Source of the DNA: an uncultured Caulobacteraceae bacterium
GTDB lineage: Bacteria; Pseudomonadota; Alphaproteobacteria; Caulobacterales; Caulobacteraceae
Assembly (NCBI GenBank): GCA_937863535.1
Contig: CALMGB010000295.1
Location: 1-36,072, forward strand
DNA length: 36,072 nt
Direction: 5' to 3'
Made by a program: the position numbers and the translations under genes. This document shows positions 30,938-36,072 of this stretch, one piece after another. Numbering within the stretch: position 1 is the stretch's first letter; every line of letters begins with the position of its first letter. The notes beneath the pieces were generated by a model, which was given only the letters and a program-made list of their open reading frames with translations, was not told the DNA's origin and ran no database searches.

Positions 30938-32119
30938 ATGACCCAGCGCAGCGTCCCAGCCCATGTGGTGGTGGTCGGCAGCGGCCTGGCCGGCTATGGC
31001 GTGCTGCGCGAGCTGCGCCGCCTGTCGCCCGAGGCCCGGCTGACCCTCGTCACCCTGGACGACGGCCACTTCTACTCCAAGCCAGCCCTGTCCACCGCGC
31101 TAAGCAAGGGCAAGGCCGCCGACACGCTGGTCACCACCTCCGGCGAGAAGATGGCCGCCCAGCTCAGGCTCGACCTGCGCTCTGGCCGTGCCGCCGAGGC
31201 CATTGATGCGCAAGGACAGGTGCTGCTCACCACCGGCGGCCCGATCTCCTATGACGGGCTGGTCCTGGCGCTGGGCGCACTTCCGATCCAGCCCACGCTG
31301 GAGGGCGATGCGGTCCACCGGCTGGTGTCGGTGAACCACCTGGATGACTACCGCCTGTTCCGCGAGCACTTGGCCGACGGCGCACGCGTGCTGATCCTGG
31401 GCGCGGGCCTGGTGGGCACGGAGTTCGCCAACGACCTCTCCGCCAACGGCTACAGGCCTACCGTGGTGGACCCCCTCGCCCACCCGCTCGCCCAGCTTAT
31501 TCCCTCGGAAGCTGGCGAGACTGTGCGCACCGCCCTGGCGGACGCCGGGGTGGACTGGCGGCTCGGCCGCAAGGTGGTCGCGGTTGATCATGCCGGCGCC
31601 GGATTCCGCGCCACCCTGGACGACGGGAGCGCGGTGGAGGCAAATGCGGTGCTCTCCGCTATCGGCCTGCGCCCGCACGTCGATATCGCCGTGGAAGCGG
31701 GACTGGAGGTCGGACGCGGCGTCAAGGTAGACGCCACGGGCCGGACCAGCGATCCGCGCATCTACGCTATCGGCGACTGCGCCGAGTATCAGCGGGGGGT
31801 GGCGGCCTATGTCACCCCGATCATGGCCGCCGCCCGCGCCATTGCGCCGAGCGTGCTCGGCCAGCCGACAGACATACGCTTCCCCCCCCTGTCCGTGCAG
31901 GTGAAGACCACAGCCTGCCCTGTCGTGCTGCTGCCGGCGCCCTCGGGCGCGGCGGGCGCTTGGTCGAAGACGGAGGAGGGGCCGAAGGGCTCCAAGTATC
32001 TGTTCCGTAGCGAGCAGGGCGAGGTGCTCGGCTACGTGCTCACCGGCGAGTTGTGCGAGGAGCGCGTCTCCATGGACCGGTCCCTGGTCCAGGCCACGAC
32101 GAAAGGGATGGCGGCGTGA
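30938..32119 (+). CDS. NAD(P)H-dependent ferredoxin/rubredoxin-type reductase (FAD)
   Basis: 393 residues with two Rossmann dinucleotide folds: FAD motif VVVGSGLAGYGVLRELRRLS, NAD motif VLILGAGLVGTEFANDL, and the second FAD contact IYAIGDCAEYQRG. The stretch GHFYSKPALSTALSKGK resembles rubredoxin reductases of the AlkT/RubB line more than typical dioxygenase reductases. It is still predicted to pass electrons from NADH via the ferredoxin at 28631 to the oxygenase. It lies four bases after the beta subunit and its stop overlaps the next gene's GTG (GTGA), so the operon is translationally coupled. Confidence 0.92.
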   Translation: MTQRSVPAHVVVVGSGLAGYGVLRELRRLSPEARLTLVTLDDGHFYSKPALSTALSKGKAADTLVTTSGEKMAAQLRLDLRSGRAAEAIDAQGQVLLTTGGPISYDGLVLALGALPIQPTLEGDAVHRLVSVNHLDDYRLFREHLADGARVLILGAGLVGTEFANDLSANGYRPTVVDPLAHPLAQLIPSEAGETVRTALADAGVDWRLGRKVVAVDHAGAGFRATLDDGSAVEANAVLSAIGLRPHVDIAVEAGLEVGRGVKVDATGRTSDPRIYAIGDCAEYQRGVAAYVTPIMAAARAIAPSVLGQPTDIRFPPLSVQVKTTACPVVLLPAPSGAAGAWSKTEEGPKGSKYLFRSEQGEVLGYVLTGELCEERVSMDRSLVQATTKGMAA

Positions 32120-32928
32120 GCGGCCTGCTCAACGGCAAGGTCGCCCTGGTCACTGGCGGCGGCAAGGGCCTGGGCGCCGGCATTGCCCGGCGCATGGCTC
32201 GCGAAGGCGCGCGCATCGTCATTGCCGAACTCGACGCTGAGGCCGGTGAGGAAACAGCGGCCGCCATCTCCCGGGATTGCGGCGTGGAGACCCTGGCGGT
32301 CGCCACCGACGTCTCCGACAAAGCCAAGGTCGAGGCGGCGGTGGCCGCGGCGGTCGCGCGGTTCGGCGGCCTGGACACCCTGGTCAACAACGCCGCCATG
32401 TTGTCGCCCAACATCGTTCTGGAGGCCAAGACCGACGAGATGCTGGCGCGCACCCTCGGCGTCTGCCTCTGGGGCAGCTGGTGGGGCATGCAGGCGGCCC
32501 TGCCGCACTTCCGCGCCCGCGGCGGCGGCACGGTGGTGAACTTCTACTCCATCGACGCGGAGACCGGCGCTTGGCTGCACGCCGACTACAACATCGCCAA
32601 GTCGGCCCTGCTGGGCCTCACCCGCAGCGCCGCGGTGGAGTGGGGCCGCTTCAACATCCGGGTGAACGCCATCGCGCCTACAGGGCTCGGCACCGTCTTC
32701 GCCCAGCTGGTGCGCGACGTGCCGGGCTTCCTGGAGATGGCGACGGCCACCAATCCGCTCGGCTGGGCCGGCGATCCCGAGGCCGACATCGGCCCGGCCG
32801 TGGTGTTCCTGGCCTCGGAGATGTCGCGCTTCATCACCGGCGAGATGATCCACGTCGACGGCGGCCAGAACCTGCCCGGCTACAGCAGCAAGCCCGCCGA
32901 TCTCCTCGCGGTAGGGGCTAAACCATGA
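32116..32928 (+). CDS. SDR family oxidoreductase
   Basis: 270 residues from GTG 32116, whose GTGA overlaps the reductase stop; the track start 32053 is inside the reductase. Motifs: TGGGKGLGAG (13-22), NNAA (91-94), Ser145 (VNFYSID), Tyr158/Lys162 (YNIAK), and VDGGQNLPGY near the end. It sits inside the oxygenase operon, so it is well placed to oxidise the hydroxyl or cis-diol produced, as dihydrodiol dehydrogenases do. That role is inference from context. Its stop overlaps the TetR start by four bases. Confidence 0.92.
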   Translation: MSGLLNGKVALVTGGGKGLGAGIARRMAREGARIVIAELDAEAGEETAAAISRDCGVETLAVATDVSDKAKVEAAVAAAVARFGGLDTLVNNAAMLSPNIVLEAKTDEMLARTLGVCLWGSWWGMQAALPHFRARGGGTVVNFYSIDAETGAWLHADYNIAKSALLGLTRSAAVEWGRFNIRVNAIAPTGLGTVFAQLVRDVPGFLEMATATNPLGWAGDPEADIGPAVVFLASEMSRFITGEMIHVDGGQNLPGYSSKPADLLAVGAKP

Positions 32929-33581
32929 ACCTGCTTAGCGCCCTGAACACGTCCACCGAGGGTGTCGACCGCGACGGCGCGATGATCCCGCGCAGCGTGC
33001 TCAAAATCCTGGACGGGGCGTTGAGCGCTTTGATCACGCGGGGCGCGCGGCGGCTCTCCATGAGCGACATCTGCGACGCCAGCGGCGTCTCGCGAGGCAC
33101 GCTGTACCGCTACTTCTCCACCAAGGACGAGGTGTTGGCGGCGGTCAGCGAGTTCGTCTCGCTGAGCTTCGAGAACGGCGTCCGCCAAGTCGCCGCCGCC
33201 GAGAGCGATCCCATGGAGCGTTTCCGTGCGGTGATGCGATTCTACTCGAAGTACACCCACGACCGCACGCCCGACCGCGTGTTCGAGGTGGAGCCCGGCT
33301 TCCATCTCGACTTCTTCCGGAGCCACTTTAAGCGGCACAAGGCGGCCGTGGAAAGCGCGCTCGACCTCACCTTCGACTACATCGACACCCTGCTCGATGC
33401 GCCCGTGAACCGGGATGGCGTCGCCGAGGCTCTGGTGCGGCTGCAGCTCAGCACCCTGGTCGTCCCAGGAAGCGACGACTGGACGAAAATCTGGGACAGC
33501 GTCCCCGAAGTCCTGGAGCGCTGGATCGTCATACTGGCCGGCCGAACGCCCGCCAAGAAGGAGCAACGGTCATGTCTGTAA
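32925..33581 (+). CDS. TetR family transcriptional regulator
   Basis: 218 residues with an ATGA overlap to the SDR. The DNA-binding domain covers about residues 22-70: RRLSMSDICDASGVSRGTLY followed by RYFSTKDEVLAAV, a textbook TetR helix-turn-helix with the GTLYRYF recognition helix. The C-terminal helical domain is unlike any I can name and should bind the inducer. It lies within the oxygenase operon rather than divergent from it, so expression is autoregulated with the pathway genes. The inverted repeat at 28856-28877 is the best candidate operator. The last ten bases overlap the monooxygenase gene. Confidence 0.93.
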   Translation: MNLLSALNTSTEGVDRDGAMIPRSVLKILDGALSALITRGARRLSMSDICDASGVSRGTLYRYFSTKDEVLAAVSEFVSLSFENGVRQVAAAESDPMERFRAVMRFYSKYTHDRTPDRVFEVEPGFHLDFFRSHFKRHKAAVESALDLTFDYIDTLLDAPVNRDGVAEALVRLQLSTLVVPGSDDWTKIWDSVPEVLERWIVILAGRTPAKKEQRSCL

Positions 33582-34807
33582 CCGCCCTCAAGCTGAACAC
33601 CGAAGACCGCGACAGCTTCGCCAAGCCCGGAGTTGCGGACGCCCTGGTGGCCAAGGCGCGCGAGCTGAAATCTTTCTTCCAGGCCGAGGCCCCTAAGGGC
33701 GAGAAGCTTCGCGCCCCTACGCCCGAAGCCGACAAGGCGATGAAGGAGAATGGGCTTCTGACTATGCTGATGCCGCGGCGCTGGGGCGGCGCGGGCCTGT
33801 CGATGACCGACTTCGCTCGGGTGCAGATCGAGCTGGCCAAAGGCGATCCCTCGATCTCCTGGGTCGCCCAGATCGTCAACGGCACCACCTGGGTCGCCAG
33901 CCTGACCTCCGACGCCACCCAGGAAACCCTGTTCGGCGCCGGGCCCAAGCTCGTCTGCGGCGCCTACAACCCGCCGGGCACGGGCCGCAAGGTCGACGGC
34001 GGCTACATCATCAACGGCGCCTGGCCCTACACCTCGGGTTCCCGCCAAGCCGACTGGGCCCAGTGCGGCGTGCTGCTGGAGAACACCGGCGGCCCGGTCG
34101 TCCCTGGCATCAACATGGTCTACATCCCGTTCTCTGAGATCGAGATGCGCGACACCTGGTTCATGAACGGGATGCAGGGCACCGGTTCCGACACCAGCGT
34201 GGCCAAGGACGTCTTCGTGCCCGACCACCTGATGGTGACCATGGACAAGCCGTTCGGCCACGTGGAGCCCGGCAAGCGCCACACCGGCGCCCCGTCCGAC
34301 CGCCTGCCGGTGGTGCCCACGGTGCGAGCCACCGGTCTCGCCCAGCTGGTGGGCGCGGCGGAAGCCATGCTGGAGATCGTGGAGGCGGACTCGCCCAAGA
34401 AGCCGATCATCACCACGACCTACAAGACGCGCACCGAGTCCGGCGCGATGATGTACGAGATCGGCCGGATCGCCGCGAGCCTGGACACCGCCAAGCTGCT
34501 GCTGTTCTCCGCCACGGGCCTGCTGGACGAGGTGGCGCTGAGCGGACGCGCCCTGGCCGATGGCGAGCGCGCCAAGCACAAGGCCCAGTGCGCCCAGATC
34601 GTAGAGCTGGTGCACGGCGCCATCGAGGGCCTGATGTTCATCGCCGGCTCCTCAGCCTTCTCCCTGACCAACCCGCTGAGCCGCTATTGGCGCGACGTCC
34701 ACGTGGGCCTGCGCCACATCACCAACATCCCGATGCTGAGCTACGAGATCTACGGCCGCGACCGCCTGGGCCTGAAGCCGAACATCTCGCCGTCGGGCGC
34801 CTACTAG
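33572..34807 (+). CDS. Acyl-CoA-dehydrogenase-fold flavin-dependent monooxygenase
   Basis: 411 residues, ATG after AAGGAGCAACGGTC. The fold is that of acyl-CoA dehydrogenases (MLMPRRWGGAGLSMTDFARV; AYNPPGTGRKVDGGYIINGA; DTWFMNGMQGTGSDTSVAKD). The C-terminal signature YWRDVHVGLRHITNIPMLSY is that of two-component group D flavin monooxygenases such as HsaA, HpaB-type C2 and DszC, which use FMNH2/FADH2 and O2 to hydroxylate. No catalytic glutamate of true dehydrogenases is seen. A partner flavin reductase is not encoded in the window. It is the last gene of the six-gene oxygenase operon and is followed by a strong hairpin. Confidence 0.88.
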   Translation: MSVTALKLNTEDRDSFAKPGVADALVAKARELKSFFQAEAPKGEKLRAPTPEADKAMKENGLLTMLMPRRWGGAGLSMTDFARVQIELAKGDPSISWVAQIVNGTTWVASLTSDATQETLFGAGPKLVCGAYNPPGTGRKVDGGYIINGAWPYTSGSRQADWAQCGVLLENTGGPVVPGINMVYIPFSEIEMRDTWFMNGMQGTGSDTSVAKDVFVPDHLMVTMDKPFGHVEPGKRHTGAPSDRLPVVPTVRATGLAQLVGAAEAMLEIVEADSPKKPIITTTYKTRTESGAMMYEIGRIAASLDTAKLLLFSATGLLDEVALSGRALADGERAKHKAQCAQIVELVHGAIEGLMFIAGSSAFSLTNPLSRYWRDVHVGLRHITNIPMLSYEIYGRDRLGLKPNISPSGAY

Positions 34808-34820
34808 CGCCAGATGCTTG

Positions 34821-34851
34821 GGCGGCTCGGCGTCTTCAGCGCCGGGCCGCC
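34821..34851. terminator. Strong GC hairpin between convergent genes, likely bidirectional terminator
   Basis: GGCGGCTCGGCG (34821-34832) pairs with CGCCGGGCCGCC (34840-34851): a 12-bp stem with one wobble position and a 7-base loop. It begins 13 bases after the monooxygenase stop and lies before the stop of the converging FO-synthase gene. No T-tract follows. Confidence 0.65.
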
Positions 34852-34871
34852 ACCAGCTGCGGAAAGTCTCC

Positions 34872-36072
34872 TCAGACGAGCGCTTCGGCCTGAGCGCCAT
34901 AGACGGTGGAGCGTTGGACCGCGTTGCGGCCGATGCCCTCCGCAAGGGCCTGCATGTCGTCCACGCCCATCAGTTGCCCGTTCACGCCGCCCGCGGCCCG
35001 GGTGATTGACTCGTTCATCAGCACGCCGCCGAGGTCGTTGGCCCCGGCCTGCAGCGCGAGCGCCGCGCCCTCCCGCCCCATCTTTACCCAGGAGGTCTGC
35101 ACGTTAGCCACCAGCGGGTGCAGCACCAGCCGCGCCACCGCGTGCATCAGCAGCGCCTCGCGGAACACCGGGCCCGAGCGCGACTGACCCCGCCGCCATA
35201 TGGGCGCTTCCATGTGCACGAAGGGCAGGGGCACGAACTCGGTGAAGCCGCCCGTCCTCGCCTGGAGCGCGCGCAGCCGCAGCAGGTGGCGCGCCCAGTG
35301 GCGGGGATGGTCGACGTGACCGAACATGATGGTGGCGGTGCTGCGCAGCCCCACCTCGTGGGCGGTCTCCATCACCTCCAGCCACTCGGCGGTATTGACC
35401 TTGTCGGGGCAGATGCGGTCGCGCACCTCGTCGTCCAAGATTTCCGCCGCGGTGCCCGGCAGCGTGGCCAGCCCCACAGCCTTCAGCCGGCGCAGATAGG
35501 CCTCCAGGGAGAGACCAAGCGTGCGGGCGCCGTGGAAAACCTCCAGCGGCGAGAAGGCGTGCACGTGCATGTCCGGCGTGGCCGCCTTCACCGCCTGGAC
35601 GATGGAGAGGTAGGTGTCGCCCGTATAGGCGGGATGGATGCCGCCCTGCAGGCAGACCTCGGTGGCGCCTGCGGCCCGCGCCTCCACGCTCCGGCGGGCG
35701 ATCTCCTCCAGGTCTAGGCGGTAGGCGGGACCGCGGGCGTCGCGGGCGCCGCCGCCCTTGGAGAAGGCGCAGAAGCTGCAGTGATGCAGGCAGATGTTGG
35801 TGTAGTTGATGTTGCGGTTGACCACGAAGGTGACCGCGTCCCCCACCACCTCGCGCCGCAGCCCGTCCGCTGTATGCACCACCGCCTGGAAGTCGTCGTC
35901 CTCGACGGCGAACAGGGAGACGATGTCGGCCTCGACCAGCTCCCGTCCAGCGCGAACGCGGTCGAGCAGGCGGGCGATCCCCGGCGAAGCCGCGCACGGC
36001 GGACGCGCGGCCACCCGGGCGCGCAGCTGCGGCGATACGGGCGTGACCGAGCCGGCGAACCAGTCGTCAATG
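34872..36072 (-). CDS. cofH: FO synthase, CofH domain (coenzyme F420 biosynthesis), 5' end outside the window
   Basis: About 399 residues are visible. The radical-SAM cluster motif is CLHHCSFCAFSK (CxxxCxxC), preceded by TFVVNRNINYTN and followed by TEVCLQGGIHPAYTGDTYL and HVHAFSPLEVFHGARTLGLS. This is the CofH half, which with CofG joins tyrosine to the ribityl-uracil intermediate to form FO, the chromophore of F420. The track starts at GTG 36014, but the frame is open to the window edge and reads IDDWFAGSVTPVSPQLRARV. That resembles the linker of fused CofG-CofH (FbiC-type) proteins, so I treat the gene as partial and probably a fusion. It supports F420 use by the LLM enzyme at 27393. It converges on the oxygenase operon. 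Confidence 0.9.
   Translation of the reverse strand, partial: IDDWFAGSVTPVSPQLRARVAARPPCAASPGIARLLDRVRAGRELVEADIVSLFAVEDDDFQAVVHTADGLRREVVGDAVTFVVNRNINYTNICLHHCSFCAFSKGGGARDARGPAYRLDLEEIARRSVEARAAGATEVCLQGGIHPAYTGDTYLSIVQAVKAATPDMHVHAFSPLEVFHGARTLGLSLEAYLRRLKAVGLATLPGTAAEILDDEVRDRICPDKVNTAEWLEVMETAHEVGLRSTATIMFGHVDHPRHWARHLLRLRALQARTGGFTEFVPLPFVHMEAPIWRRGQSRSGPVFREALLMHAVARLVLHPLVANVQTSWVKMGREGAALALQAGANDLGGVLMNESITRAAGGVNGQLMGVDDMQALAEGIGRNAVQRSTVYGAQAEALV

Noticed and set aside
1-36072. CRISPR arrays, insertion sequences, integrases, tRNA or rRNA genes
   Set aside because: I looked for regular short repeats, transposase motifs and cloverleaf-like or rRNA-like stretches and found none I could support.

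Overview
The window is strongly GC-rich, densely coding DNA from what looks like an alphaproteobacterium, most likely a Caulobacterales or Sphingomonadales member. That placement is inference. It rests on the GGAGG-type ribosome sites, the catabolic gene families, and a dispersed 'CTGTCGAAGGAC' palindromic repeat of a kind I associate with those orders. I see no rRNA, tRNA, transposase, integrase or CRISPR array. Nearly all of the window is an accessory catabolic region for a hydrophobic cyclic or acyl-CoA-linked substrate (steroid-, terpenoid- or aromatic-like; the exact substrate cannot be read from the sequence).

Layout. The left edge (1-1.4 kb) holds the signal-peptide end of an exported protein, the two surviving ends of a deleted MDR dehydrogenase, and an intact glutathione peroxidase. 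From 1.4 to 4.7 kb is a minus-strand operon: GntR/FCD regulator, acyl-CoA dehydrogenase, cytochrome P450. From 5 to 7.2 kb a MaoC-like hydratase converges on an MDR-SDR pair. A large MalT/LuxR-type ATPase regulator (7.4-10.2 kb) is divergent from that pair. From 10.2 to 14 kb come two SDRs, a dodecin, a SnoaL-like protein and an MFS transporter. From 14.2 to 20.1 kb is a plus-strand operon: VOC protein, SDR, PAPS sulfotransferase, a DUF1214-like protein, and two adjacent Rieske-oxygenase-type genes with complementary defects.

From 20.1 to 21.4 kb two truncated genes abut head to head: a frameshifted sulfotransferase (minus) and the C-terminal half of an alkyl-sulfatase (plus). They are followed by an SDR-VOC pair, a second copy of the dispersed repeat, a SnoaL/old-yellow-enzyme pair, another SDR and a broken crotonase. 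From 26.3 to 28.8 kb (minus) are an APH-type phosphotransferase, a luciferase-like F420-type oxidoreductase and a [3Fe-4S]-type ferredoxin. From 28.9 to 34.8 kb a six-gene plus operon encodes a complete ring-hydroxylating oxygenase (alpha, beta, reductase), an SDR, a TetR regulator and an acyl-CoA-dehydrogenase-fold flavin monooxygenase. The right edge carries the CofH half of an FO synthase (coenzyme F420 pathway), cut by the window.

How they may work together (inference): oxygenases (P450, two Rieske systems, flavin monooxygenase) open or hydroxylate the substrate. Seven intact SDRs, two MDR-type genes (one dead), an old-yellow-enzyme and an F420-type enzyme handle redox steps. The acyl-CoA dehydrogenase, MaoC and (dead) crotonase do beta-oxidation-like steps. 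The sulfotransferase, with remnants of a second sulfotransferase and a sulfatase, implies a sulfo-conjugation branch. The most unusual feature is the Rieske pair at 18.1-20.1 kb: one protein keeps the [2Fe-2S] ligands but has lost the mononuclear-iron ligands, and the other is the reverse. This suggests an obligate heteromeric oxygenase.
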